Assembly (NCBI RefSeq): GCF_026210795.1 | Contig: NC_089437.1 | Coordinates: 4,154,001-4,218,000, forward strand | Direction: 5' to 3' | Length of the DNA: 64,000 nt | Source: Rhizophagus irregularis | Taxonomy: Eukaryota; Glomeromycota; Glomeromycetes; Glomerales; Glomeraceae | Part shown: positions 35,968 through 48,976 of the stretch, piece after piece | How positions within the stretch are numbered: the stretch's first letter is position 1 | Layout: each line of letters starts with the position of its first letter | The notes under the pieces: generated by a model | The model's input: the letters and a program-made list of their open reading frames with translations, nothing else | The model's database searches: none | Told to the model about the DNA's origin: nothing | Program-made: the position numbers and the translations under genes

Positions 35968-37762
35968 TAATCTAAGATCCAATCTGAATCTGAATCTAAT
36001 TTTGCATTGTTTTTAGATTCTTACTAAAATATAAAATTAGAAAATATTTGTATAAATAAATAAATAAATATATATATATATAGTATATATAGAGGTTATA
36101 AAAAAAAAGAAAAATTCAACTTACGTATAAAAGGCATAAATTCTAACCAACTTTTAAAAAATTCATTATTTAAAGTTCCTAATTTTACATATTTCATCAT
36201 AATGATTTCATAATCATTAGAAAATTCTTCAATATAAAAACCTAATGATAAATTTCTGATTCCATTCATAAAACAATTATTTAAAAATTCTTCCAATTTT
36301 TCTTTTGAAATATTTAAATAAAATTGTACCCCAAATTTTTTTAAAGATATTGGAAAATAATTTCCTAATAATAAGATTTTCTCATTTAAATCATTTGATT
36401 TATTAGTATTTAATAAATTTAAATATTCCAATTTTTTACATAATTGTAAAATAATTTCCAATGATTGAGTAAATTTAGGAGTAGATAATTCCAATTGAAT
36501 TAAATTTGAACAATATTTAGCAATATTTCGAAATAATTCATCAATTAAATCTTGATTATCTTCTTCATCTTCGCTCCATGCTAATTCAAGTTTTTGAAGT
36601 GATGATAATTCATTAAGAAAAATTCCCATATATTTAAAATTTTTAATATTACATTGTATTTCCAAATTTTTCAAATTTTTGAATCTAATAGAATTATAAC
36701 GAAAAAAATTATTCCATTCATCAATATCTGCTAATTGATCACAAAAATTATATATACTTAATTCAATTAATTGATCACATCTTTTATTATTGAAAATATT
36801 CAACGAAATTTGACCAGTTGAAATAGTTAAAGATGTTAATTGTTCCAATTTAATTTTAATAGCTTCAGATATTTTAATTAAATGAAAATTATTCATTGAC
36901 ATAACATAAATTTCTCGTAAATTCATTTGATTCTTGATAAATTCAGCTAAATAATGTTCATCACAACATCCACAATATATGCCAATACTTAAAATATTTT
37001 TACAAATATTATCAAGTTCTTGAATAAATCTTGGTTGTATACAAGTATTTAAATTAAATTTCTCTAATTTAGATAATGATTTCTTCATTTGTGGTAATTG
37101 ACTTGGTAAAGGAAAGTTTGAACCCCTTTTATTACAACTTCCAATCTGTTTTGGATTATAAGCATTTAGAATGAATTTAGGATTAATTTTCTTATCTCGA
37201 TTATTGGAAATGACGCATTTATCAACTAAATGATTACAAATTTCTTGAAATACGATATAATGACATGTTTGATCTATGAATATAAAAATGAAGAATTCAT
37301 ATTATTATTATTATTATTATAGGTAATTATTAATTAATATATTTAAAAGTTTTATTAATTACCTTTAATAATGCTTTTTTCTACAAGAGAATTAAACAAA
37401 ATATTAATAGCATTAAGAATCATATCAAATGATATCTTTTTTATTAATGAACAATAATCAAACATTGGTTGACTTTCTTCTTTCAATTCATCAAAATTAA
37501 TCCCATAAGTTCTTATCTTAATTTTAATTTCAAAAGGTAAACATTTAATCATAGTAGAAATAATATTTAAATATGATTTATCTTTTGATAATTTAGAATT
37601 TATTAAATTTAAATTTATAAATTCAATAGGATTTTTCCATAAAATGCGTATAGCGTTTGCACTCCATTTTTTATTTACTAAAATACATTTAAATAATTCA
37701 GGGATTTGAAGATTTTCAAATATTTCGGAAAGAAGTTCCGAAGTAAAATCATTTTCTTTCAT
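35968..37762 (-). CDS. F-box protein with leucine-rich repeats
   Basis: The start is the ATG at 37760-37762 (MKENDFTSELLSEIF). Residues 8-45 are the F-box (ELLSEIFENLQIPELFKCILVNKKW, ILWKNP), which binds Skp1 in SCF ubiquitin ligases. Intron 1 is 37274-37362 (AAAG/gtaatt ... tcatag/ATCAAAC). Exon 2 encodes irregular leucine-rich repeats (NLKNLEIQCNIKNF, LQKLELAW, NLIQLELSTPKFT, LEYLNLL), probably the substrate-binding face. Exon 2 can be read to a stop at 36096. A better model uses the GTAAGT donor at 36124 and an AG acceptor at 36020, giving a third exon that ends in the acidic tail KLDSDSDWILD with a stop at 35968. F-box/LRR genes are greatly expanded in Glomeromycotina (from memory). Its frame is intact and it lies alone between repeats. 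The third exon is inference. Confidence 0.8.
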
Positions 37763-40572
37763 CGTCAATTTCGTCAATTTGTTAAAACTTCAAAAACGAA
37801 AAAAAAAAAAGAAGAAAAAAAAAAACGGTAATACCTTATGATATTGTACATATATATAAATAAGTTACTAATTTGATATAATCTAAAATTCCAAGATTCC
37901 AAATATTTGTGTCATTACATCATATTTTGTTTTTCAACAAATATTAATTTTAGTAAAAAATCGTGAGAATCGCGAATAAACATGGATAATAAAGATCCTT
38001 TCACTTATAGGATCTAAATTACAGAAGGTAAAAAAGAAAAAAATATCAAATCAAAAAAAGATTAAAGATACATTTTTTAAAAATAATAATAAAATGTGAT
38101 TAAACCGCTTAAAACTTAAAAGAATAATGATAGACATTATTAAATATAAGAAATATAATGTAGTTTTAAAGTTATATCACTGGGACATCAATTAAACTTC
38201 ATTGGTGATGTAAATAATTGATAAATTAATAAAAAAGCAAAATATATATAATAATATCAAATACGCCAAGCTTACTAGTGTACATCTAATCACTTGTTTG
38301 ATATACTGATTGATAACTTGGAGCAATATCATTGGTGAATATCACAATAATAATAATAACAATAACGCGAAAAAAAAAAATTTTTAAATTTCAGACGCGA
38401 ATTTTTCGCGATCACGTTACACGTTACCAAATCGAATACCATAACCTAAAAATATCAGAATTTATTAGGATACTTACATTTAATTTAATTAACGCTTGCT
38501 CGGTAATTAACCAAAATAATGCGATGTTTACATTTAATATAGTATAAATCATCTCCCGAAAAATAGTGTTATTTTTTTGGTTCGGAAAATCAATTCATTG
38601 ATCCAATCGATTATTAACTCCGTATTACTATATAAATCTTAGTCTAAAATTGTTTAAACTGGAAAGTTTATCTAAAATTTGACAAGTTTTCGGACGGATT
38701 TGTAACAACTTTTTTTAATGTGTCCAGTACCCCAATTATATTATAGTTACACCATTGACAAAGATCATTAATACAGTACATGGGTTATGATAACTATGAT
38801 AGCCACCAGCGATTATTTACGGATTGACAGTGCATATTGGAAAAGATCAGGATCCTTTCCACAACAAATATTTTTAAACCAGTATAATAAATAAATAAAA
38901 ATAATAATTTATATTTATATATTGTAAAAATGCGGTGACATTCTCTGTAATATGAATTCACCTTATTTATAAGATAAAAATCGTTATCATAATATGTTAT
39001 ATTACATCCATTCTCCCATTTTCGTCGTTTCATTTGCTTTCTTTTCTTTTTTTTTTAAAAAAAAAGGTCCTTCGCGGAAAGTTATTTCTCTTTTAAGAAA
39101 TTATTATCGCAATCTCTTTTCGGATCTTATTCTGAAATGATGGTAAAGAAAGTTACGAAATCTACCGTAAACGATTACTTAACAGGTTTCATTTGTAAAG
39201 TTTTTCACAAATCAATCGATTCATTTAAAAATAATGCATGAAAAGAAAATGAAGGATGAAAAAAAAGGGGTAAAAATTACAATCAAATAACTAAATGAAG
39301 AAAAATCAAATGAAAGCAAACGAAAATTTACGTCATAATCATCAACAATGCACAAAATTTTTTTTCTACTACTTCCCATTTGTAAATTTTAAACAACGCG
39401 TTTTGGTGGATATATTTTAAATAATAACTAAAAATGGTTCTCCATTTAAAGGAAATAAAATGAAAACAAAGGATTTATAAGATGATTACGTGATCTTAAT
39501 GATAGATTAAATAATGATTTATATATCTTATTTGAATCTAAAAATTTACGCGTAATCTCGGTTATAGAAGGATCTAGTTTTTTTTTTTTATACACTCCAT
39601 TCTCCATTTATTTTACTATATCTAATTGTCAAAATTTTTACTGTCGATTTTCTTAATTATCACATGAACAAACCATGTTTATGTCACGTGATAATGTACG
39701 CAAATTTTTTTTTTTGTGGCGAAATTTTCCGTATTAAGGGTCACAAAAAACCAAATGAAATTTTCGAATTTAGGAATGTTTGATTAAACATGTGATATAT
39801 CCTTGTTATCTGACACTAAGGAAACGGAATTCGGCAATTAACGTACATCTTTATTTACTATTTATTTTTAGAGTAAAACATTTTCCGCCTTCCAAGATAA
39901 ATAATAACCACTAACCATTTAAAAATGTTCATTTGGAATTCATGCGTGTGACACAGGTTTACTTTTTTACTTTTTTTTTTTTTAAAATATAATCACATAT
40001 CTAAATTTAATATAATTACTATTTTTGTTTTAATAATTAATTCTTTTTTTTATTTATGAAATTTCTTCTATATTATCACTTCATCTCGCAGTATTTTTTT
40101 CTATTCTTCACATCCCAAGAGTTTTTTTTTTTATATTACGTATTACATTATATTAATATATAAATAAAATCATATTTGTATAAATTGTATGTGAACAATC
40201 TGACTATAAATAACTTACAAATGAAGTAAAAAAAAAAAAATGTTCCATTTTTCCAAGAAAAATCACATATAAAAAAATACAGTTTTTCCATTCATTTCAT
40301 TCTTTATTTTGGAATAATCTTTTTTATTTTTTTTTTCCTAATTTCTTAATCGAAAACGTAAACGGAAACAAGTATTATATTAAAATTCTTGGCTATAAAA
40401 AAAAAAGCTGTTTGAAAAATATAAATATATATAATTGATTTATTAATCCCTTTTTTTTTCACGGCTTAAAAAAAACCTCTTAAAAAAAAAAAAAATCTAA
40501 ATTTTTTTTTCTTATTATTATCATTATTTATTTATTTATTTATTTTATTACAAATAACCATTTTTTTAACAT
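37763..40572. other. Gene-free region between the F-box gene and the repeat-protein gene
   Basis: No gene seen. There are many A or T homopolymers of 8-13 bases. The last 150 bp before 40573 are dominated by T/A tracts with a TTATTTATTTATTTATTTT run (about 40525-40545), likely the promoter/leader of the next gene. Confidence 0.4.
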
Positions 40573-42183
40573 ATGGCAACGATTTATTATTGCCAAATTT
40601 GTGAAGAACTTATAGTTGATGAAGATGAATTACCTACAGTAGGAGATTTTTGTTCAAGAAAATGTGGAAAACTTTTTGATAAATACGGGTAAATATCATC
40701 GTTATTTTTTTTTTCTTTGCCTCTATGCCTCTATGCTTCTATGTCTCTATGCCTCTATGCCCCTAATTCTAATAATTCTAATAATTCTTTTTACTTTTTC
40801 TTTTTTATTTTTAGTTTGGAAGGGGGTAAAAAAGAATTTAGAAAGAAGGGAAAAGATAATGTAAATCGAGTAGCAAATGATGTTCCTGTTAGAAATTTGC
40901 CAGCAGAATCCATTCCAGAATTAACTAATAAAAATTCATTAAAAAAGAAAAAATCTAATGTTGATGATGATAAAAATGTTGTTTTTAAGAATAATAATTC
41001 TTTTTTTACTTTTATTGGTAAAAATAAGAGTAAAACTGATCTTAGTAAACAAAAGGATTATGATGATTCTTTGGAATATTTTAGAAAACAAAGTGAAATT
41101 GAACATTCAATGAGAGATGTTCCTGATAAATCTAACATACCTGATAATACTATTAATAAACAAAAAGAACAATTAAATAGACCATCACCTTCTCATGTAT
41201 CAGAAAATAAGAGAATTGCAACACCGCCTCCACCTCCCCGTGTAGAAAATAAGAGAATTGCAACACCGCCTCCACCTCCTCGTGTAGAAAATCAAAGAAT
41301 CGCAACACCCCCTCCTCGTGTAGAAAATCAAAGAATCGCAACTCCTCCTCCTCGTGTAGAAAATCAAAGAATCGCAACACCCCCTCCTCGTGTAGAAAAT
41401 CAAAGAACACCAACACCCCCTCCTCATGTAGAAGATCAATTACAAGCAGAGGACCAATCATTATTATATCCAGATATAAAATCAAATAGGCCACCAATAG
41501 AAGACTTCGAAAGTCTTGATATTAATGAACCTCCTCCATCTTATGATGCACTTTTTCCTGATCCTCCACCTCAACCTGTAAAAGTGGAAAAATCGTTACC
41601 TATTCAACCTACTGAAAAGAAACCTATTGTTACTGATCAAAAGAAGCCTATTGTTACGGATCAAAAGAAGCCTATTGTTACGGATCAAAAGAAACCTATT
41701 GTTACTGATCAAAAAAAACCTATTGTTACGGATAAAAAGGAACCTAATACCAAAGCAGTACCCCCACTTTTACCTCCAAAAGTTCCTCCAAAAGTTTCTA
41801 TTCCAACTGCAACGAGAGATATCACACCACCACAACCACAAACAACACACCCTTATTCGAATCAATTCATCCCCAATAATTTCTCTCCAGATAGTAATAG
41901 TTATCAACAGTATTATTTTCAACAATTTCAATTTCAACAACAATTTCAACAACAATTTCAACAAAATCCACATTTTCAACAAAATCCACACTTTCAACAA
42001 AATCAACATTTTCAACAAAATCCACACTTTCAACAAAATCCACACTTTCAACAAAATCCACACTTTCAACAATCACAAGGTACTCCAAATGATACTTTCG
42101 TTAAAGATCAGGAATCTCTCCCTTCTACGGTTTATCCTCCTCCATTTTACACTACTAGATTTAACAAAAATAATGGTGCATAA
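40573..42183 (+). CDS. Zinc-binding N-terminus plus Pro/Gln-rich repeat protein with a PPxY motif
   Basis: Exon 1 (40573-40688) encodes a small Cys motif, C-Q-I-C ... F-C-S-R-K-C, likely one zinc site. The intron is 40689-40814 and contains a CTATGCCT microsatellite. Exon 2 (40815-42183) stays in frame to the stop; total 494 residues. After a Lys/Asn-rich stretch come three repeat blocks: RIATPPP-RVEN, six units (about 41210-41430); KKPIVTDQ, five units (about 41620-41740); and NPHFQQ, six units (about 41960-42070). Between the first two lies EPPPSYDALFPDPPP, with a PPSY motif of the kind bound by WW domains of Nedd4/Rsp5 ubiquitin ligases. The C-terminus is YPPPFYTTRF. Frame conservation through the repeats argues for a real, expressed protein. 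It may be an adaptor for Rsp5-type ligases or trafficking; this is inference from the PPSY motif only. Confidence 0.8.
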
Positions 42184-43948
42184 ACATTTTTAAACTATTT
42201 TTGAACTGGTCTATATATATGTAGTCAATACAGTATTTGTTATTCTTACATGTAATAATTAATTAACAAATAAATTATATAAAGACAAGTTTCAATCATA
42301 ATTATTGCGTGGCGCAGTATTCCGTCTTCCAAAATCAGCTATAAATCAAATATTTATTTATTTGTAAATAAGATCACGTTTCAATTTATGTAAATTCGAT
42401 TTTGTATCACACAAATATATTGAGAGTACGTTGCCTGTCGTTACTCCTTTTTCATCTATATTAATTAATCATTTCATAGATTGCGCCTACTCTTTCTTTC
42501 ATTATCACCATAAATAGGTTTATTTCATGCCCTTTTGATATATAATAACAAAAAGAAAAAAAAATTGACACTAAAGTTTTTCTTAATATTTTTACTGGTG
42601 GTATCTTTGAAATTATTGGTAGTATAAATTAATTTTAAGGATAGAAGAGGATTTGTATAAAAATTTAACAATAAATTAATAATAATAATATTGTAATTTT
42701 ATATAAATATCATTATATATTTTAATTGGTACAGCGAAAATGGTTTAAACCTGTTAAAAATATCTCAAAAGTTATGATGTCATTCATTCATTTACATAAT
42801 GTAAAACTTGTGTTATCAAATTTATTATGTAAATTAGAATTAAAAGAAAAAAACAAATAATCTAGCATCGTATAATATATTCTTTGTCCCATTTTTGTCA
42901 TTACATTTTTTTTTTCTTTTAAAAAAAAAATTACTTATTATTCATTGGTTTAAAATAATAATAAAATAATAATAAAATATAATAAATTTATAAACTTGAA
43001 ACACAATAATAATTAATTTTCTAAAATGTACATTATTATGCTTATGTAAAATGATACATTGTATGATATGGTGATTACTTGTACCGTATAGTTGACAATT
43101 GACTATACCATACATACAAACTAGATACTCATTATCGTCATGTCATAAGCAGGCTAATTTAATATCCTTCCACTACACGCGTATTTAAAATTACCCATAA
43201 AAAAATTTCTGTGAAAAACTCCGATAAATCTAATTTTCATTCCAAAAAAAACTCCGACATTTTCTAAAAATTTTTTTTTTTTGAGATAATGCCACATGTT
43301 ACATTTGAATTCTCAATTCCAAATATCGCTTTATTTGATTGGGACTACCATTTATCACACTACATGTTGAATTTCTTTCATCACAACAATTAATCTGCAA
43401 GAAAGCAATTAAAAAACTTTAATTCAAAGTATAGTTTACATTAAAATACATTGTATTGTTTATGATATGCAAGACCTTCAAAGACCAAAGGCTATATGAG
43501 CTGCAATGTAACCCATCAGGGTTTCGATTATATCTAGAATCAATATTTTAAACAAAGAGATATAGTAATAACAAAAAAGAGGTATCCGAAATCGGCATCT
43601 TCCGGTAAAAGAAATGTATATCTTCCATACGCACGAATTGTCTTAGCTCTTGGGTAGTTCTTGGTAATTATATGCTAACTTAATTGTATTAATTAACTAT
43701 GCTGCACAACAATAGTGGATATTCCTATATATAGCGAAATTACAAAGAATAATGTATCACATGAAACGGATTTATTATTTGCATGTATTACATGCTCAAT
43801 TTTAGGTAACATCGCTTAGAGGGAACATACATATGTTAATCTTTAAATTAATTAATGGTTTATTAAATCTATTATGATATTTAATATATAAAAATTATTA
43901 TAGTTATAATAAAAGATGAAACATGATATATATATAATATAATTAATT
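42184..43948. other. Gene-free region
   Basis: No gene seen. AT-rich, with short AATAATAAT runs at about 42675 and 42958. It separates two convergent genes and should hold both 3' ends. Confidence 0.4.
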
Positions 43949-46359
43949 CTAATCAAATTCTAATTTAAAAGTAGTATGATATTCTTCGTCATTTTGTTTG
44001 TTCTTTGCCGTAGCTCTAATCTCCATTTCACCGAATCGAAGAGTATATAACACTGATCGGTTTAGACCAAGATGAGTATCTAAAACGAAAAAAAAAAATT
44101 AATTAATAAAATTAAAATTAAAAAACTTTAAAAATTTCATAAATAAATTAATTATTAGTTTACCTGGCATGTGAACACTGAAATTACCGAGTAATTCAAC
44201 ACCTGGTTCATCACAATATTTTGCGGACTTATCTCTCGATACATAAATATCCATATCCATGCTTTTTTGTTCTGATAATGTAAAAAATAGTTCATTAAAA
44301 TTAAAATAATAAAATAAAATAAATAAATAAATAAATAAATTTTCAAGCACGTACCTGGTCGTGCAACAGTAAAACTATGAGAAACTTCTTCATCGACATC
44401 AATATGCTTTCCTTTTTCTGCCAAGGTATAAAATTTATAAATTCTTCCATCTTTTCCTTTACGTTCTTTCGGATCACCAGGTTGCCAAAGAGGAGAGGTT
44501 TTTGTACCATAAGTATATTTTAATACACGTGATTTAATTATTTTAGTATTGAGACCGTAATCAACAGCTCCACGTACAATAGCAGCAATTGGTTGTTTTG
44601 GTACAGAAATATTTGGTACTCTATTTTTAAATTCTTGTTTAACTCTTGTTTGTAAATATTTTGATTCACTAAATCCTCCAACTAAAAACATTGCAGAACA
44701 TTTATCACTGGTAGAATTAAGTTGGTCTTTTATCAGAGTTATAATCTTGTTTACTACAGGATCAAACATTTCTTTAACATCCTTGTAATTTAATTCAATA
44801 GACCAATCAATATCTTCTAATTTATCTTTAAGTGAATCTGAAACATATTGTTTTATAGCTGGACATACGTCTTCTAAATCAAAATCATATGTTCTAAAAC
44901 TTGATTTTTCTCCATTAAATAACAATTTAACATGTCTACAAAATTCTTGTATCATATATTGAAATTGATTATAATGCTTCTTTCTTAATAGTTCTATTGC
45001 ATTTGCTCCTACTTTTGTTGCAAGGAATTTTATAAATTCTTGATCTACATATGCTCCTCCACAGAATCCTCCTGTACGTTCTGTAGTTTCTCCTAATTTA
45101 TTCGTACTAACTACTTTACGTCTTGTTAAATCCACCGTTCCGCCACCACAATCCACAATTAAGAACGATGCTATTTAAAAAAAAAAAGAAAAAAAGAGTG
45201 ATTAAATAATTATTCTAAAATAATGAATTTTTTTTCTTTTGTTTTTGAAAATAATCCATACTTCCTACAGGATTGTCGAAATGTTCAGATAAAGTTCTCA
45301 TACAATAAATCGCAGCAGCTTCGGCTAAATAAAAAAAAATTCGGTTTAAAAGGTTATTAAACTAAACCAGTCGAATTAACTAGTCGAATTTAGATTATTT
45401 TAACTTACGTTCGGTAGTGAACTGTAGACGATCAGTGTGAAGTTCATTAATTAATCCTGCATTATATGTACATTCTCTCATAATACTTTTGGATTTCTCT
45501 GAAAATTCCGCAGGGACCGTAATAATAATTTTAGCTTGTGTCATAAAATTAACACCCGGCCATCTTGTTGTAACTGTTTCTTTTATAAGCTGTAATTATT
45601 TTAAGGAAAAAATTAAATATGTTGTGAATTTTGAAGTAAATTTTAAATAATTCAAATTCTTTACCTTGCCTATATGTTTACATAAGAGAGATATATATTA
45701 ATATTATATTAATTTTTAAATAATTCTTAAAAATAAAATTCTTAAAAACGTTTAAAACGGTTAAATTTAACTTACCCATTTCACGAAGATAATCACTGAT
45801 GGCCTTTTTATAACTCAAACTAGGAGGTAAAATAGGTTTTTTTTCTTCGGGTATATCACCTAAATGTAATTTGAATAATTCTATAGGTTTAGGTGGATTA
45901 CTAGTACGATCCTTTTTTCTTTGACGTTTTGCCAATGCTGGACTTCCCCATGCATCAATTTGAAGAAAATCTTCATCATATTGTAATACTGTATTAGTTT
46001 TTAATACACCAATATGTTCTGGCCATGTATCATTTGTTATAATTTCAGGATTAGCTCTATTAGCATATGCAAATCCCTATAAAAAAATTTTTCGAATTGT
46101 TAGGAGTTATATATAATATAGATAATCGGAAATGAAATATTCTATAAAGATGATTTCTTCTTACTGAATATGTTGTTCCAAAATCTTTTTTTTGATAATT
46201 TTCATTTTTATAATTTTTTTTTAAAAAAGAAAAAAAAATAAAAGATTAATTGTTAAAAAAAAAATTTGTTTAATATATGTATAAAAATAATATACGACAT
46301 TTAATTATCAATCATTATGTACCTATACCAACGACCACACGAGTATCGTCATAAGCCAT
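43949..46359 (-). CDS. HSPA12-like Hsp70-family ATPase, nine exons, intact
   Basis: Exons on minus: 46323-46359, 46165-46184, 45776-46076, 45665-45669 (5 nt), 45409-45589, 45262-45324, 44355-45170, 44164-44271 and 43949-44079. All have GT donors and AG acceptors, and the sum is 1662 nt, 553 residues. Hsp70 nucleotide-binding landmarks are GIGDFGTTYSGFAYA (phosphate 1 loop, residues about 11-25), LIVDCGGGTVDLT (phosphate 2), AMFLVGGFSESKYLQ (adenosine loop) and PKQPIAAIVRGAVDYGL (connect 2). The C-terminal part is short and lacks the usual Hsp70 peptide-binding domain and EEVD end, as in HSPA12-type proteins. Compared with the plus-strand array it has two extra introns in the C-terminal part. 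A short hydrophobic open frame at 44099-44350 is intron read-through. It probably acts in the cytosol; clients unknown. Confidence 0.9.
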
Positions 46360-46829
46360 GTTTTAACTTATAATTTAAGGGAAAAAAATAAAGTTTTTTC
46401 TAGAATCGGATCTGAAATGGAAAAAATTTTTTTTTTAAAAAAAAAAAAGAAAAAAGAAAAGAAGAACCGAAACAATTAAATTTATGCAGATGTTCTATAT
46501 AAATAAATTTATTGAAAGTCCATGTACTTGTATTTCATTTTCATAGTTGCTATTTTTGTAAATAATAAACTGTACTGCTGTACGCCAAAGATTGAAACAA
46601 ACGTCGATCGTCGAATTTCTTTTTTTTGACCGCATCGGAGCAAATGAATTCATTCTCCGGAAAGAATGTTACCTATCACACCGGCGTGAAATTCAACGGG
46701 ATTGTGCTACGGTTTATCACTAAATAATTGAAAAACAGAATGCTTTTTTTAGGCACATTAATTTCTTTTGTGAACTATAAATAGGAAGGCTGATGCTAAT
46801 AACAAACCACAAATATTTTTTAAAAAAAT
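46360..46829. promoter_or_regulatory. Shared 470-bp region between two divergent Hsp70-like genes
   Basis: The start codons at 46359 (minus) and 46830 (plus) face away from each other with only this region between. It holds TATAAATAGGAAG at 46776-46788 for the plus gene and the block TTCTCCGGAAAGAATGTT near 46653. A clear TATA for the minus gene is not seen; long A/T runs lie at 46430-46450. Confidence 0.6.
46776..46788 (+). promoter_or_regulatory. TATA element TATAAATAGGAAG
   Basis: It lies 41 bp before the start codon at 46830. The same 13 bases recur upstream of other array copies at 51421, 56828, 59757 and 63192, and as TATAAATAGGGTG at 54321. Conservation beyond the TATA core suggests the element includes the start-site context. 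Confidence 0.75.
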
Positions 46830-48976
46830 ATGGACATTCGTGTAGTGGTTGCTATAGGTAAGAAATTTTATAAGTTTTTTTTAAATATAATAAATATAAT
46901 GAAATATAATGATACTAACAAATAAATGAACCGTTCATTTTAACAATCAGACTTTGGAACCACATTTTCGGTAAGATTGTCATAATAATCCGAGTTAATA
47001 GAGTTAATTTTATAAATAATTTTATTTCAAAAATATTATTAGGGTTTCGCATATGCTAATCGATCAAGTCCCGAAATTATTACAAATGATACATGGCCTC
47101 AACAAATTGGTCCATTGAAAACTAATACAGTTCTTCAATATGATTCCAATTGTCAAAACGTTATTAAATGGGGAAATCCCGCTTTGGCACAAAGGCAATC
47201 TCGTAGAAGAAGTAAAGATTCATCATCTTCAAAAACTGTGGAACTTTTTAAACTTCATTTAGGAAATATTCCACAAAATGAAAAACCTCCACTTCCTAGT
47301 CAATTAAATTATGAAAAAGCAATAAGTGATTATTTACGCGAATTAGGTAAACAAGTTAAACTTACAAATTACGTAAATAATAATTTTTGATTCTTACTTG
47401 TAGTATGATAAAACATTTATTATGTAGGAAAGGTATATATATAAATTTTTTTTTTTAAAAAGAAAATTCAAAATAGTTAGATATTTATAATTTTATTTTA
47501 ACAGTTGATTAAGGAAACTATTTCTACTCGATGGCAAGGGATAAAATTCTTTAAACATGTTCTTCTTGTTATAAGTATTCCAGCGGAGTTCGATGATCAT
47601 GCGAAAGATACTATGAGAAAATGTCTTTATAATGCTGGATTGACGGACTGTAAAGAATCAAAGAAAGTTGAATTTACAACTGAACGTAAGTCAACGATAA
47701 AATTCTATTTTTTTAAAAAAAAGGTATTCACCATTTTTATCTAATATTATACTCATAATATTTAGCTGAAGCTGCTGCAATTTATTGCATGCGAAATCTT
47801 GAAGAACAGAATAAAAAGATCCCAATTAATGGTTAGTACTTTCTTTTTAGCATTTAATGTGAAAGAAAAATACTCTTGTTGACATTATATAATTAATCTT
47901 TAGCGTCATTTATGGTTGTTGATTGTGGAGGTGGAACTGTAGATCTTACAACACGTAAATTATTGAGAGATAACAAACTTAGTGAAATTACTGAACGAAC
48001 TGGGGATTTTTGTGGTGGAGCTTATGTCGACAGAGAATTTATTAAATTTCTTAGACGTAAACTTGGTGAATCGACTATAAATCTGCTTAAAGAAAATAAT
48101 TATGGTCAAATGCAATACATGATACAACAATTTTGTCAAAAATCGAAATTTCATTTTACTGGAAATATAAATGATTTTAATTCTTATGAATTTGATATTG
48201 AAGAAAATTGTCCCATTTTGAAACAATATTGTAATGATGAAATTAAAGAAAAAATGGAAGATGATGATTGGATTATTGACATAAATTTTGAAGATATAAA
48301 ATCTATGTTTGATCCAGTTATTGGAAAAATTATTAGATTAATTCGTGGGCAACTTAATTCTAGTAAGAATAAATGTTCTGCTATATTCCTTGTCGGAGGA
48401 TTTAGTGAATCAAAATATTTACAAATGAGAGTTAAAGAAGAATTCGGAAAATTAGTTCCATTAATTATTGTCCCAAAGCAACCTATTTCAGCTATTGTTC
48501 GCGGAGCTTGTGACTATGGACTCGAAATGAGTACGATAGTGGATCGTACTTTGAAATATACTTATGGAATTAAAACTCATAGAGAATGGGAATTAGGAGA
48601 TCCAATAAATCGATTGGAAAATGTTAAAGGGGAAGATAATCCTCTGATTGAGATATTTGACCCTATGGTTACACGAGGTACAAATGTAGAAGTTAATCAG
48701 GAATTTTCTGAAACTTATATACCTTTTAAGCCAAATCAAAATGGGCTTACATTTCGAATATATATTACAACTAAATTAAGTGCTAAATTTTGTGATGAAC
48801 CTGGTGTGAAATTACTTGGTACATTAAGAATAGACTTACCAGATGCTCATCTCGGAAAAAGTCGTGAGGTCGAATGTTCGCTAATTTTTGGAAAAATGGA
48901 ACTTGTTGTTAAGGCAAAAAATTTACTGAATGGAAAAATCTATAATACTTGTTTTGATTTAGATTTTAAAAATTAA
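46830..48976 (+). CDS. HSPA12-like Hsp70-family ATPase, array copy 1, intact
   Basis: Exons: 46830-46857, 46951-46970, 47043-47346, 47428-47432 (5 nt, GAAAG), 47505-47685, 47766-47831, 47904-48976. The sum is 1677 nt, 558 residues. It opens MDIRVVVAIGDFGTTFSGFAYANR (phosphate 1 loop at residues about 9-16). MVVDCGGGTVDLT at about 206-218 is the phosphate 2 loop, AIFLVGGFSESKYLQ at about 361-375 the adenosine loop, and PKQPISAIVRGACDYGL follows. The last third has no intron. Residues about 420-485 differ strongly from the other array copies; before and after this window they are nearly the same. The C-terminus is KIYNTCFDLDFKN. It probably arose with its neighbours by tandem duplication and shares their promoter block. 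Confidence 0.9.

Noticed and set aside
41153-42193. Several repetitive open frames on both strands
   Set aside because: They are shadows of the in-frame peptide repeats of the real gene at 40573-42183.
44099-44350. Hydrophobic peptide at the end of the open frame of the minus Hsp70 gene
   Set aside because: It comes from reading through an intron with AAATAAATAAAT repeats; splicing gives a normal C-terminus instead.
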